A stretch of 64,000 bases of DNA from Neobacillus rhizosphaerae (GCF_937468385.1 NZ_CALBWS010000013.1:44961-108960); one strand, 5' to 3'; positions 16,500 through 25,678 are shown, numbered from the stretch's first letter. Translations and numbers: made by a program. The notes: generated by a model from the letters alone, not told the origin.

Positions 16500-17672
16500 T
16501 TAAAAACCACATTGACCATAATTTTCACTTATTTGTTTCAACGCACGTTCCAGTAAAGATCTTGTACAAGCAATATTTACTCTTACAAATTGACCGCTAT
16601 CTTTGCCATATGTGATTCCGGCATTGACTCTAACCCCGGAATCCTCGAAAAATTTTATCACTCCCTCGCTGTCTAAGCCCAGTTCCTTACAGTCAATCCA
16701 CAACAAATAGGAAGATTCAGGGTACTGAACCTTTAATTTTGGTAAATGTTGATCAATAAATTCAATAGCAAACTCGATATTGTCCCGTAAATACTCATTT
16801 AATTCATCTACGTAATAATCGCATTGATTATAAGCAGTAATTAAAGCCTCAACCCCAAAATAGTTATAATCGAAATGATACTTGACATAAATATCATCAA
16901 ACGCATTCTTTAGTTTTTTGTTTTTTACAATCACATAAGCACTAAAGAACGACGCCAAATTAAAGGTTTTGCTTGGAGAGTTCATCACTACTATATTTGG
17001 ATCCTCTTCCTCACAAAGCTCTAAAAAGGATGTAAAAGGCAGACCTTTGTGGATCATGTCACTATGAATTTCATCACTTATAATGATCACGTTATATTTC
17101 CGGCATAAATTGACCATTCGGGTCATCTCTTCTTTTGTCCATACCCGACCAATGGGATTGGCGGGGTTACATACCAAAAGTATTTTTACATCCTGCATCT
17201 TCAGTTTATTTTCTAAATCTGCAAAATCAATATCGTATCTTCCATTTTGGTATAACAAAGGATTTTCGACAGCTTTTCTATTGAAATTCTCAATTACCCT
17301 TTTAAATGTGGCATAGACTGGAGGCTGAATCACCACTTTGTCTCCCGAATTGGTATAAGCATCTAAAAACATCCATAAAGCACCTGTCATTAATCCGGGA
17401 GCAAAACTAATTTCGTTTTTCCTAATATTGATTTTATGATGGCGGCTATACCAACCATTAATAGCATCCGTAAATCGAGCATGTGGAAAATATCCATATC
17501 CAAATACTCCAAAATCCACTTTTTTCCTCAGGGCATCTAATACTTCACGTGGTGCCTTATAATCGGTATCGGCAATTCCAAGTGGAATCAAAGTACCGCC
17601 TTTCCCTTCATTGTCCCACTTATCGGAATCAGTACCAGTTCGATTCATCATTTCATCAAAGCTGTGTATCAT
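16500..17672 (-). CDS. patB: PatB/MalY-type cystathionine beta-lyase (class I/II aminotransferase fold)
   Basis: 390 residues, PLP enzyme of the MalY/PatB group, which cleaves the C-S beta bond of cystathionine or cysteine conjugates to a thiol, pyruvate and ammonia. Group signatures are the N-terminal IPLGIADTDYKAPREVLDAL, CNPANPIGRVWTKEE, SDEIHSDM, and the PLP lysine in SPSKTFNLAS (Lys about 235), followed by a C-terminal RVNIACTRSLLERAL. Full length for the family. GAGGGG lies before ATG 17672. Its operon partners degrade cysteine or cystathionine, which supports a beta-lyase over an aminotransferase. E. coli MalY is also known for protein-protein repression; nothing here indicates that. 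Confidence 0.9.
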   Translation of the reverse strand: MIHSFDEMMNRTGTDSDKWDNEGKGGTLIPLGIADTDYKAPREVLDALRKKVDFGVFGYGYFPHARFTDAINGWYSRHHKINIRKNEISFAPGLMTGALWMFLDAYTNSGDKVVIQPPVYATFKRVIENFNRKAVENPLLYQNGRYDIDFADLENKLKMQDVKILLVCNPANPIGRVWTKEEMTRMVNLCRKYNVIIISDEIHSDMIHKGLPFTSFLELCEEEDPNIVVMNSPSKTFNLASFFSAYVIVKNKKLKNAFDDIYVKYHFDYNYFGVEALITAYNQCDYYVDELNEYLRDNIEFAIEFIDQHLPKLKVQYPESSYLLWIDCKELGLDSEGVIKFFEDSGVRVNAGITYGKDSGQFVRVNIACTRSLLERALKQISENYGQCGF

Positions 17673-17764
17673 GCTTACCCCTCATTTCTCTAAAATTACG
17701 GCGAATGCGTTTACAATTTTTGTGTAAATCGTTAATATTATACAACAAAGATTTTTAGGGGCTG

Positions 17765-17790
17765 CTGGACATATCCCGGAATATGTCCAG
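17765..17790. other. Perfect intercistronic hairpin
   Basis: CTGGACATAT, a CCCGGA loop, then ATATGTCCAG, a 10-bp perfect stem in the 127-base gap between the desulfhydrase and patB genes. It lacks a T-run on the minus strand, so it probably shapes mRNA stability or relative expression instead of ending transcription. Confidence 0.6.
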
Positions 17791-17799
17791 GAGTTTCTT

Positions 17800-18780
17800 T
17801 TAAACGGCTCCATACAACATATTAATCTTTTCATCCGTCCATCCAAAAATTCCACCGGTGTGTATAAACAATATGTTTTGGCTTTTTTGAAAGCTTCCAT
17901 TTTTAAGTTCGTTGTACAAACCATACATCGCTTTCCCGGTATATACGGGGTCAAGGAGTAATCCTTCTTCTTGTGCAAATTTCTCGATAAATTTCAGTTC
18001 ATCTAATTGGCTTTTGCCATAACCTAATCCTATATAGCGATCAATAATGTTGATCTCTGAAGCCGAAAAACAGAAATGATTGTCTCTATATTGATTCATA
18101 TCCGTTAAAACATGTAATATATCACGAACTGCTTGTTCCTCTTGATTTAATACACTTATGCCAATTATGGTTTTATTTTGATGGCTTTCTTTATTTGCAT
18201 ATGACAATCCGGCATATGTACCGCCTGAGCCGCTCGTCACCACAATCGTATCAAACACCAATCCTAATTCCTGTTCCTGGTGCAGGATTTCATAATAGGC
18301 GTCTACATACCCTTGTGCACCAATGCCGTTTGAGCCTCCCATCGGAATAACATAAGGGCGGTGTCCGGAGTCAATCAATTCCTCCTTCAACTCTTCGATC
18401 ATAGGTGTTAAATCCCGGTACTCTTCCTCACTTACAAGCTTAATCTTTGCACCTACTAATTGATTGAAAAACAGATTCCCTTCCATCCGATTTATTTCTC
18501 CGGCTTTTAAAATTAACAAAGTTTTCATCCGAAATTTGGCCGCTAAAACAGCAGTTGCTCTCGCATGGTTCGATTGAATCCCGCCACTGGTAATTAGATA
18601 ATCACATTTTTGGTTTTGGGCATCTTGAAGCAAATATTCCAGCTTTCTGATCTTATTTCCCGATGTAGCCATTCCCGTTTGGTCATCACGCTTGATATAG
18701 ACGGTTTTATTTAAGTGTTTATTGAAAAAGTTCAATTTTTCAATCTTCGTAGGTACATTGGCAATCGTTATTTTGTTCAT
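17800..18780 (-). CDS. D-cysteine desulfhydrase / ACC deaminase-family PLP enzyme
   Basis: 326 residues. Fold type II PLP enzyme of the D-cysteine desulfhydrase (DcyD/YedO) and ACC-deaminase family: YIKRDDQTGMATSGNKIRKL with the PLP lysine in SGNKIRK (Lys about 43), ITSGGIQSNHARATA binding the phosphate, and VVTSGSGGTYAG plus the end motif FIHTGGIFG. Likely reaction: D-cysteine to pyruvate, H2S and ammonia, in the cytosol. The neighbouring cystathionine lyase and patB favour D-cysteine over ACC; L-cysteate or other D-amino acids remain possible. GGAAC is 9 bases before the ATG, and 17 bases separate it from the preceding gene. Confidence 0.87.
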   Translation of the reverse strand: MNKITIANVPTKIEKLNFFNKHLNKTVYIKRDDQTGMATSGNKIRKLEYLLQDAQNQKCDYLITSGGIQSNHARATAVLAAKFRMKTLLILKAGEINRMEGNLFFNQLVGAKIKLVSEEEYRDLTPMIEELKEELIDSGHRPYVIPMGGSNGIGAQGYVDAYYEILHQEQELGLVFDTIVVTSGSGGTYAGLSYANKESHQNKTIIGISVLNQEEQAVRDILHVLTDMNQYRDNHFCFSASEINIIDRYIGLGYGKSQLDELKFIEKFAQEEGLLLDPVYTGKAMYGLYNELKNGSFQKSQNILFIHTGGIFGWTDEKINMLYGAV

Positions 18781-18797
18781 AAAGCACGTTCCAATCC

Positions 18798-19970
18798 TTA
18801 TAGTACTTTTTTCCGTAATGCAGATGCGGCTTTTACATGATCTAATGCCTTGTGTAAATCATTAAGAAGGTCATCTTTATCTTCAAGCCCGCAACTTAGG
18901 CGAACTAACCCGTCGGTCACCCCTAATTCAATTCGTCCTTTTTCAGGGATTACGGCATGAGACATGGTGAACGGATAAGATAATATGGATTCTACCCCGC
19001 CTAAACTCACGGCGACTATCGGAATGGTCACATGGGCAAAAAAGTTTTTTACATTTTCATAGTTTCCTAAATCAAAGGTCAGGACAGCCCCTCCACTGCT
19101 TGCTTGGGAATAATGGATCTTTCTACCTTTGTGATGTTCAAGATCAGGGTAATAGACGGCCTTCACCTTGCTATGTTTTTGGAGCTCTTTCGCAATATAT
19201 GCCGCGTTTTCCACTTCCTTATCCATACGGACTTTCATTGTCTTGATTCCTCTTAAAATTAACCAACAATCATATGGGGGAAGCATACTACCAAGCATTT
19301 TTTGTGTTTTGTATAACGTATCAGAAATCTCTTGGTCGTTGGTCACAACCATTCCGGCGGTTACATCACTATGGCCGTTAATAAATTTTGTCGCACTATG
19401 GATCACGATATCGACTCCGAGTTTAATCGGATTTTGGTAAATTGGCGTCATAAACGTATTGTCAATAATGGTCAGTAGATTGTGTTGTTTTGCTAATTTT
19501 ACAACACCTCTTATATCGGTTATCGTTAACAAAGGATTGGAAGGTGTCTCGATATAAAGTCCTTTTGTATTTTTCTTGATTGCTTTCTTCCAGGAATCGA
19601 GATCCGTTTCGTCCACGAAAGTATATTCGATTCCGTATCTTGGAAACATCTCAGTTACAAGCTGATAGGCCCCTCCATAGATATCTTTGCATAAGATTAA
19701 GTGATCACCTTGTGAAAAATTAAGCAGTACCGCAGAAATCGCTGCCATACCAGATGAAAAGGCATATCCATATTTAGCATATTCTAAACAGGCAATCGTT
19801 TCCTCTAAAGCTTTTCTTGTGGGATTGCCAAATCGAGTATAGGTAAACTCTTGTGATTCTGTAAATTGAGCTTGATGAAAGGTGGAGGCTTGATAAATAG
19901 GTACAGATGAACTTCCGGTATGCGGATCAATCAACGGACCACCGTGAATTAATTTTGTATCTAGCTGCAT
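18798..19970 (-). CDS. Cystathionine gamma-lyase/gamma-synthase family enzyme
   Basis: 390 residues, Cys/Met-metabolism PLP enzyme. Visible: TKLIHGGPLIDPHTGSSSVP, YTRFGNPTRKALE (phosphate/dimer contact), FSSGMAAISAVL, YIETPSNPLL, IDNTFMTP and the PLP lysine in HSATKFINGHSD (Lys about 196); the C-terminus has VSLGGVESILSYP and GLVRLSCGLED. It handles cystathionine, homocysteine, methionine or cysteine by gamma- or beta-elimination/replacement. In a catabolic operon with a desulfhydrase, beta-lyase and RidA, a lyase role is more likely than synthesis. GGAGTGAGG precedes the ATG; only 15 bases separate it from ridA. Confidence 0.88.
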   Translation of the reverse strand: MQLDTKLIHGGPLIDPHTGSSSVPIYQASTFHQAQFTESQEFTYTRFGNPTRKALEETIACLEYAKYGYAFSSGMAAISAVLLNFSQGDHLILCKDIYGGAYQLVTEMFPRYGIEYTFVDETDLDSWKKAIKKNTKGLYIETPSNPLLTITDIRGVVKLAKQHNLLTIIDNTFMTPIYQNPIKLGVDIVIHSATKFINGHSDVTAGMVVTNDQEISDTLYKTQKMLGSMLPPYDCWLILRGIKTMKVRMDKEVENAAYIAKELQKHSKVKAVYYPDLEHHKGRKIHYSQASSGGAVLTFDLGNYENVKNFFAHVTIPIVAVSLGGVESILSYPFTMSHAVIPEKGRIELGVTDGLVRLSCGLEDKDDLLNDLHKALDHVKAASALRKKVL

Positions 19971-19985
19971 CTACCTCACTCCTTT

Positions 19986-20351
19986 TTAATTATCAAGTAC
20001 TGCAATAACCTCAATCTCAACTAAAGCATTTTTTGGCAGTTTTTCAACTGCAACAGCCGTTCTTCCAGGGTAAGGAGAAACAAAAAATTCTTTATATGCT
20101 TCATTCATAGCACTGAAATCATTCATATCATTTAAATAGACAGTCGTTTTTACGATATTATCCATCGTGCAGCTATTTTCATCGAGGATTGCTTTGACAT
20201 TTAATAAAGATTGTCTTGTTTGATCTTCAATTTTATCGCTCGGAAATTCGTTTGTTTCTGGATTAATTGGAAGTTGTCCAGACGTAAATAGTAAATTGCC
20301 TGTTTTACGAAATGCTGAGTAAGGGCCAATTGCCTCTGGATATTTTTTCAT
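19986..20351 (-). CDS. ridA: RidA family enamine/imine deaminase
   Basis: 121 residues, the usual length. RidA hydrolyses reactive 2-aminoacrylate and related enamines released by PLP lyases to keto acids and ammonia. Diagnostic segments: IGPYSAFRKTGNLLFTSGQL, TVYLNDMNDFSAMNEAY, and PYPGRTAVAVEKLP with the key Arg, ending VEIEVIAV. It is first in an operon of three PLP enzymes whose beta-elimination chemistry generates aminoacrylate, so its role here is clear: disposing of the intermediate. AAGGAG is 9 bases before ATG 20351. It diverges from a DauR-like regulator gene across a 277-base control region. Confidence 0.93.
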   Translation of the reverse strand: MKKYPEAIGPYSAFRKTGNLLFTSGQLPINPETNEFPSDKIEDQTRQSLLNVKAILDENSCTMDNIVKTTVYLNDMNDFSAMNEAYKEFFVSPYPGRTAVAVEKLPKNALVEIEVIAVLDN

Positions 20352-20377
20352 TTAAAACACTCCTTAATAATTTTTTA

Positions 20378-20591
20378 TTATCATGGTAATATTATATTAT
20401 CAGGAAATCTTAATATCAATAAAATTTTATAATGATTATAAATTTTTTTATCATAAGGTTATTTAAAGAAAGCGTTTAATTTTTTTTGTTGAACCGCTTT
20501 ATCTATCTGGAAAATGTATTCAATAATTGGTAAACTTTTAAGGTGAATAGATTTATCTTTTTACTTGTTTCCACATTGATTTATCATAAGG
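20378..20591. promoter_or_regulatory. Divergent control region with TTATCATAAGG repeats
   Basis: TTTATCATAAGG occurs at 20447-20458 and again at 20580-20591, with a weaker TTATCATGG at 20378-20386 near the ridA start. One exact copy lies near each gene, so they are candidate operators for the adjacent DauR/YheO-like regulator. Confidence 0.5.
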
Positions 20592-20628
20592 AATTATAAG
20601 AATCTATTATTTTTATGGGGAGTTCACT

Positions 20629-21342
20629 ATGAATAAGAATGTTAAGAATAAAGAAATTATTGATCACTACAAAAAACTGGTGGAATTTTTAGGAAAAGTC
20701 CTTGGAGAAAACTATGAGGTTATTTTACACATTATCGAGAATGGCAATTCCTATGTTGGAGCCATCGCAAATAATCATATCAGCGGTCGAACGGTTAATG
20801 CACCATTAACAGGACTTGCTCTTAAAATGATGAAAGACAAAACGTTTCTAGATAAGGACTATATAACAAACTACAAAGGTTTTACTAAATTAGGTGAAGA
20901 AATTCGAGGTTCTACTTATTTTATTAAAAATGAAAATAAAGAATTAATTGGAATGCTTTGTATCAATCTTGATTCAAGTAAACATAGAAAAATTGCCATT
21001 GACATTCTGGATTTAGTTCAGACACAACTAAACATGATAAGCCCAACTTTAGATGAAACGGCTATTTCTAAAAAAGAAAAAATAAAAGAATACCATGATC
21101 ATGAATTTATCGAATATTTTTCAGATTCAATTGAAGAGGTTGTAAAGTCAATCGTTGACCCCTCTCTTTTAAATCCAAATATCATTCTAAAACAGGAACA
21201 AAAAATAGAAATAATAAAACAGTTATGCAAGAAAGGAATATTCCAATTAAAAGGTGCCGTATCCCAAGTCGCCGAGTTATTGAATATATCTGAACCTAGT
21301 ATATACAGATACTTAAAAATAATTGATAAGGATAAAAAGTAA
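20629..21342 (+). CDS. DauR/YheO-like transcriptional regulator (PAS_6 plus HTH_22)
   Basis: 237 residues in two parts. Residues about 8-120 form the YheO-like PAS domain (YKKLVEFLGKVLGENYEVIL, GNSYVGAIANNHISGR, GSTYFIKNENKELIGMLCIN). Residues about 185-233 form the helix-turn-helix (KKGIFQLKGAVSQVAELLNI, SEPSIYRYLK). The prototype DauR controls D-arginine catabolism in Pseudomonas. Here it is divergent from the sulfur amino acid operon, so it probably senses a D- or sulfur amino acid, or product, and controls ridA-to-permease transcription and itself. GGGGAG precedes ATG 20629. A fragment of a paralogue remains next to dsdA at 5691-5944. Confidence 0.9.
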   Translation: MNKNVKNKEIIDHYKKLVEFLGKVLGENYEVILHIIENGNSYVGAIANNHISGRTVNAPLTGLALKMMKDKTFLDKDYITNYKGFTKLGEEIRGSTYFIKNENKELIGMLCINLDSSKHRKIAIDILDLVQTQLNMISPTLDETAISKKEKIKEYHDHEFIEYFSDSIEEVVKSIVDPSLLNPNIILKQEQKIEIIKQLCKKGIFQLKGAVSQVAELLNISEPSIYRYLKIIDKDKK

Positions 21343-21380
21343 AAGGGACTACATTTACATTGACTTTACTTATTTGATAA

Positions 21381-21420
21381 GAGCCTCTTCGTTAAACAAG
21401 ACGAAGAGGCTCAATTTTTT
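21381..21420 (+). terminator. Strong intrinsic terminator of regulator gene
   Basis: GAGCCTCTTCGT / ACGAAGAGGCTC perfect 12-bp stem, then AATTTTTT. Confidence 0.93.
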
Positions 21421-21436
21421 TAGAAAACTATTTAAA

Positions 21437-21461
21437 CTGTGTCCACTTTTGAGTCTAATAT
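21437..21461. mobile_element. Solitary IS3-type end
   Basis: CTGTGTCCACTTTTGAGTCT followed by AATAT closely matches the right end of the IS3 remnant at 28986-29010 (CTGTGTCTACTTTTTAGTCT). No transposase or second end is nearby, so it looks like a scar. Confidence 0.55.
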
Positions 21462-21473
21462 CAATAAAATTCT

Positions 21474-21530
21474 ATACCTTACGTAGGATATCGACCAATA
21501 AATTTATTAGTAACTAATAAATTGCTGGGT
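21474..21530. repeat. 57-bp repeat, copy 2 (HxlR-type operator candidate)
   Basis: Matches 14091-14147 but without an adjacent hxlR gene. Here the core reads ATACCTTACGTAGGATAT, a better palindrome than copy 1. A short broken frame follows (21608-21733), with AAGGAGG and a run of about 35 codons (VFNRIVLHNRPAATKDYTDY) that I do not recognise. Confidence 0.6.
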
Positions 21531-21818
21531 ATGTTGAGCTATTCTAAACAACACTGATATACTAAGACAAATTCTATGGATCACATAGAAATATATACAA
21601 GGAGGCATGTCCAGTTGGAAGTAAAAACATAGTTACAGTCTTCAATCGAATCGTCTTGCACAACAGACCAGCGGCAACAAAAGATTATACAGACTACGGA
21701 GAATCTTTCTTACAAACAATCAAAAGTCCGTAACAAAGACATTGCTTATTTGAAACGAAAGCGTTTTAGGTTTGTTGTGGTTTATAGAAGTAAAAATGTT
21801 AGCATCGGAGGAACAGGA

Positions 21819-24161
21819 ATGAGTATTAATCTTAACCGAAGAGCCTTCCTCAAATTATCCGGAGGTGTTGCCGGAACGGTGGCAGTCTCAGGAACTTGGG
21901 ATGTTCTCACAAAAGAACAAATAGCTTCAGCGGTCACTACTGACGAGGGTACACAAGTTATTCCTGTATTATGTAATCACAACTGCGGGGGCCGTTGTCA
22001 GATCAAAGCCCATGTAAAAGATGGTGTAGTTGTTAGAATTACAACGGATGATAGACCGGACTTGGAAAATAACCCACAGTTACGTGCTTGTCTTAAAGGA
22101 CGTGCAACCCGTAACCGAATTTATCATCCAGACCGCTTGAAATACCCTATGAAGAGAGTGGGTAAACGCGGTGAAGGTAAGTTTAAGAGAATTACTTGGG
22201 ATGAGGCAACAGACCTTATAGCTAAAAATCTCAAAAAAATAGTAGATCAATACGGACCACACTCAGTTTATGTTAATTATGCCACTGGGGACGAAGGAGC
22301 CATGGCCGGAAGGACTAGTGCCAAGCGGTTAATGAATCTGATGGGTGGTTATCTCGGCTATTATGGTTCCTATAGTTCCGCCTGCTTAAAATACACCGCG
22401 CCCTTCGTGACGGGATACAGGGATACAAATACTTATCAAACTTTGCATCATTCAAAACTTATTATTTTAAGTGGATTTAATCCAGCTGAAACTGTCTTTG
22501 AGACGAATTCAAACTACTATCTGGCAAAAGCGAAAAAGGCCGGTGCCAAAGTTATTGTAATCGATCCTCGTTATACTGAATCCGCTGCAACGTTTGGGGA
22601 TCAGTGGATTCCAATCGTTCCAGCAACCGATACGGCTTTATTTTCCGCTATGGCTTATGTCATTATTACAGAAAATTTACATGATCAAGCTTTCTTGGAT
22701 AAATATACAATCGGCTTTGATGAAGAACATATGCCTGAAGGAGTTCCAGCGGGGAATTCTTATAAAAGTTATATTTTAGGAACTACAGATGGAAAGCCGA
22801 AGACTCCTGAGTGGGCTGCTGCGATAACAGGAATTGATGCCAATACTATCATAAATCTGGCAAGAGAGTATGCGACAACAAAACCTGCTCAGTTGTTGCA
22901 AGGTCTTGGCCCACAGCGTCACGCACAAGGTGAATCTTCTACACGTGCTGGTATTGTTCTTGCCGCAATGACAGGAAGCATTGGAATTCTCGGCGGCGGC
23001 TGGGGCGGCGGCGAAGGTGGCCGTAAATTAGGATTAGATGTCGGTGAATTACCTACAGGAGACAATCCTGTGGAAACACAAATCTCTGTGTTCATGTGGA
23101 CGGATGCTGTGGTTCGAGGAACCGAGATGACTGAAAAAGACGGAGTTCAGAATGGTCCGTTGAAGAGCAATCTTAAGTTCATGTGGAATTTAGGCAGCAA
23201 CACGTTAGTCAATCAGCACGCGGATATTAATAAAACGATTAAAATCCTAGAAGACGAAAGTAAACTAGAATATATCGTAGTATCGGATCAATTTATGACA
23301 CCAAGTGCGAAGTATGCGGATATTCTCTTGCCGTCTGATCACGCCTTTGAACGGTATGACTTTGGCTTCCCATGGACAGGTGAAGAGTATATTCTGTTTG
23401 GCAATAAGGCCGTTGAACCACCAGGTGAATGTAAGCACGATTACTGGTGGATGAGTAAAGTAGCTGAGAAACTGGGCCTTGGAGAGAAGTTTACCGAAGG
23501 AAAGACCCAAGAGGATTGGATGAAACAGCTGGTTGAGGATGCACAGAAAGCAGATTCTCAATTCCCAAGCTGGGAAGAACTTAAGAAGAAGGGTCTCTAT
23601 CGAAAAGATACCATAGAATACGTCGCATTCGAAAAAGAGATTAAGGATCCAGCCAACAATCCATTCCAAACCCCATCAGGGAAAATTGAGATTTTTTCAA
23701 AAACTCTCTTTGATATGAAAAACGATGAAATTCCTGGGGTTCCTAAATACACGCCTGCCGCAGAGGGGCCAGAGGATCCGCTCAAAGAAAAATATCCGCT
23801 CCAGTGTTTTGGACCACATATTAAAAGGCGTACCCATTCAACTTGGGATGAAACGCCGTGGATGGAAGAGGCTGAGCCGCAAACGATGTGGATTAACCCA
23901 GAAGATGCTCAAGCTCGCGGACTGCAAGATGGAGATAAGGCCAAAGTGTACAATGACCGTGGAGCGCTTGTGATCCCTGTTCGTGTCACCAAGAGAATTC
24001 GTCCTGGAGTTGTGTCTATTCCTCAAGGAGCTTGGTATACTCCTGACGATAAAGGAGTATGTCAAAGAGGATGTATTAATATTCTTACAAGTCAACGTCC
24101 TACACCTCTTGCACATGGTAACGGTCAACATACTAACTTGGTACAAGTTAAGAAACTTTAA
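21819..24161 (+). CDS. dmsA: DMSO reductase-type molybdopterin oxidoreductase, catalytic subunit
   Basis: 780 residues from ATG 21819, which follows GGAGGAA and directly starts a twin-arginine signal (NRRAFLKLSGG); the frame upstream of it is untypical. A [4Fe-4S] site is formed by C52, C56, C60 and C91. The Mo-bis-MGD ligand is expected to be a Ser in GYYGSYSSACL (about 184-187), as in DmsA. TTGxKPEWA-like, GLGPQRHAQGE and the C-terminal molydopterin-binding domain (SIPQGAWYTP, HTNLVQV) agree closely with E. coli DmsA/YnfE. It reduces DMSO, or another S- or N-oxide, in anaerobic respiration; the folded protein is exported by Tat to the outer face. First gene of dmsABC-fdx-tatA. Confidence 0.9.
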   Translation: MSINLNRRAFLKLSGGVAGTVAVSGTWDVLTKEQIASAVTTDEGTQVIPVLCNHNCGGRCQIKAHVKDGVVVRITTDDRPDLENNPQLRACLKGRATRNRIYHPDRLKYPMKRVGKRGEGKFKRITWDEATDLIAKNLKKIVDQYGPHSVYVNYATGDEGAMAGRTSAKRLMNLMGGYLGYYGSYSSACLKYTAPFVTGYRDTNTYQTLHHSKLIILSGFNPAETVFETNSNYYLAKAKKAGAKVIVIDPRYTESAATFGDQWIPIVPATDTALFSAMAYVIITENLHDQAFLDKYTIGFDEEHMPEGVPAGNSYKSYILGTTDGKPKTPEWAAAITGIDANTIINLAREYATTKPAQLLQGLGPQRHAQGESSTRAGIVLAAMTGSIGILGGGWGGGEGGRKLGLDVGELPTGDNPVETQISVFMWTDAVVRGTEMTEKDGVQNGPLKSNLKFMWNLGSNTLVNQHADINKTIKILEDESKLEYIVVSDQFMTPSAKYADILLPSDHAFERYDFGFPWTGEEYILFGNKAVEPPGECKHDYWWMSKVAEKLGLGEKFTEGKTQEDWMKQLVEDAQKADSQFPSWEELKKKGLYRKDTIEYVAFEKEIKDPANNPFQTPSGKIEIFSKTLFDMKNDEIPGVPKYTPAAEGPEDPLKEKYPLQCFGPHIKRRTHSTWDETPWMEEAEPQTMWINPEDAQARGLQDGDKAKVYNDRGALVIPVRVTKRIRPGVVSIPQGAWYTPDDKGVCQRGCINILTSQRPTPLAHGNGQHTNLVQVKKL

Positions 24162-24178
24162 AAGAGGAGGGGAAAGTC

Positions 24179-24736
24179 GTGGCGAAAGACCAGAAGGCGT
24201 TTTACGTCGATACAACCAAATGCATCAATTGTAAAACTTGTGAAATCGCTTGTAAAGATATCAACAATGCTGCTTTGGGACAACGGATTCGTAAAGTGAG
24301 AAGCTTTGAGGTAGGAGAGTACCCTAATATCTTTGTATATAACATTTCCATGTCTTGCAACCATTGTGAAGATCCACAATGTGTAAAAGCCTGCCCAGCA
24401 GGGGCATACACCAAGCGTGAAGATGGTATAGTTGTGCATAATCCAGATGTCTGTATTGGATGCCGTTATTGTACTTGGGCATGCCCGTATGGGGCTCCAC
24501 AGTTTGACGAAGAAGTGGGTAAGGTGAGAAAGTGTAACATGTGTATTGATAATGTGGAAGAAGGAGAGCTTCCAGCTTGTGTAAGTGCATGCCCAACGCG
24601 TGCCATTGAAATTGGAATGTTGTCTGATTTTGAAAATCGGCCAGGTTCTACAATTTCGATTCACAACCTTCCTTCACCTAATATCTCAAAACCTTCAACC
24701 CGCTACAAAGTAAAACCTGAAGCAATGAAGCGTTAA
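24179..24736 (+). CDS. dmsB: DMSO reductase iron-sulfur subunit
   Basis: 185 residues, starting at GTG 24179 with GAGGAGGGG ideally placed. Electron-transfer subunit with four ferredoxin-like Cys groups: CINCKTCEIACKD, CNHCEDPQCVKACP, CIGCRYCTWACP and CNMCIDNVEEGELPACVSACP, enough for four [4Fe-4S] clusters, exactly as in DmsB/NrfC-type proteins. It passes electrons from the membrane anchor to DmsA and probably travels with it through Tat. It lies 17 bases after dmsA and 18 before dmsC. Slightly shorter than E. coli DmsB (205). Confidence 0.93.
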   Translation: MAKDQKAFYVDTTKCINCKTCEIACKDINNAALGQRIRKVRSFEVGEYPNIFVYNISMSCNHCEDPQCVKACPAGAYTKREDGIVVHNPDVCIGCRYCTWACPYGAPQFDEEVGKVRKCNMCIDNVEEGELPACVSACPTRAIEIGMLSDFENRPGSTISIHNLPSPNISKPSTRYKVKPEAMKR

Positions 24737-24754
24737 GAAAGGTGGAATTTTTTT

Positions 24755-25642
24755 ATGGAATGGCCCTTGGTAATATTTACAATCGCTTTACAGTTAGCAT
24801 GTGGTTTGGCATTGGCTGTCACATTAATTGACAAAAAAAGTCGATCCGTTACCCCAAAGATGGTCCGTATTCTAGGGATAGCAATATTTCCTTTGACTGC
24901 CGTTGGAATTTTATCATCGCTTCTGCATTTAGGAAATCCATTGCACGCAGCGAACTCCTTGCGACATTTGGGAGTTTCTTGGTTAAGTCGTGAAATACTC
25001 TTTTCTGGAATCTTTGCGTTTGCTGCACTTATATATAGCTATTTTTGGTTCAAAGAACGACAATCGAACCGGGTTCTTCTTGGTTCCATTACGACAATTC
25101 TTGGTCTCATATCGATTGTCACAAGTTCAATGATCTATCTTCTTCCTTCACAGGCTGCATGGAATTCCGGTTGGGTTCCAATGTCGTTTTTGGGGACAGC
25201 CCTTCTCTTAGGGGCTTTTGGAGCACTTGTTTTGGGAAATTTAGATTTCAGTCATAAATCCTCAAGAATATTAGTCTGTCTTTCGGTTTTAGGTGGATTA
25301 GCTCTTATCGTTTCTGCGGTATGGATGCTTTCCGGTCTTGGACAGGTTGTTGAGGATGAGGTAGCAACTCAAAGGCTGCAGAGGGCCTTACATCTTATTA
25401 CCAATCAATATGCTATTTGGTTTGGCCTATATGTTTTACTAGCCTGTGTATTACCTTTTACAGTGATGTTCAAGTATTGGAATGGAAGTCAGGTCTCCGG
25501 CTCGAACGAAGCTCCAGTTGCTACCGCAAAAGGAACCATTTCAAGCATCTATACAATGCTCTTTATTGCTGTTTTGATAGGTACGGTTATTGGACGAGCA
25601 TTGATGTATGTTGTGGGAGTTGGAACATTACCACCATTCTAA
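24755..25642 (+). CDS. dmsC: DMSO reductase membrane anchor
   Basis: 295 residues with eight predicted membrane segments, the DmsC fold. Conserved family features are the first helix with MEWPLVIFTIALQLACGL, the LHLGNPLHAANSLRHLGVSWLSREI loop (helix 2-3), and the final GRALMYVVGVG. It anchors DmsAB and oxidises menaquinol, giving electrons to DmsB. Ribosome binding site AGAAAGGTGG. Third gene in the operon; a hairpin follows 36 bases later. Confidence 0.9.
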   Translation: MEWPLVIFTIALQLACGLALAVTLIDKKSRSVTPKMVRILGIAIFPLTAVGILSSLLHLGNPLHAANSLRHLGVSWLSREILFSGIFAFAALIYSYFWFKERQSNRVLLGSITTILGLISIVTSSMIYLLPSQAAWNSGWVPMSFLGTALLLGAFGALVLGNLDFSHKSSRILVCLSVLGGLALIVSAVWMLSGLGQVVEDEVATQRLQRALHLITNQYAIWFGLYVLLACVLPFTVMFKYWNGSQVSGSNEAPVATAKGTISSIYTMLFIAVLIGTVIGRALMYVVGVGTLPPF

Positions 25643-25678
25643 TACTAACGTTTACAATTAAAGTTTCATTTTACAAAG

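Noticed and set aside
17682..17978. Open frame of 98 codons overlapping the end of the desulfhydrase gene
   Set aside because: Same-strand shifted frame within a well-supported PLP enzyme; no ribosome binding site.
21761..21774. cre-like site (CGAAAGCGTTTTAG) before dmsA
   Set aside because: Three mismatches at conserved flanking positions and an unclear position relative to any promoter.
23265..23669. 134-codon open frame antisense to dmsA
   Set aside because: Shadow of a strongly conserved coding region; composition is not protein-like.
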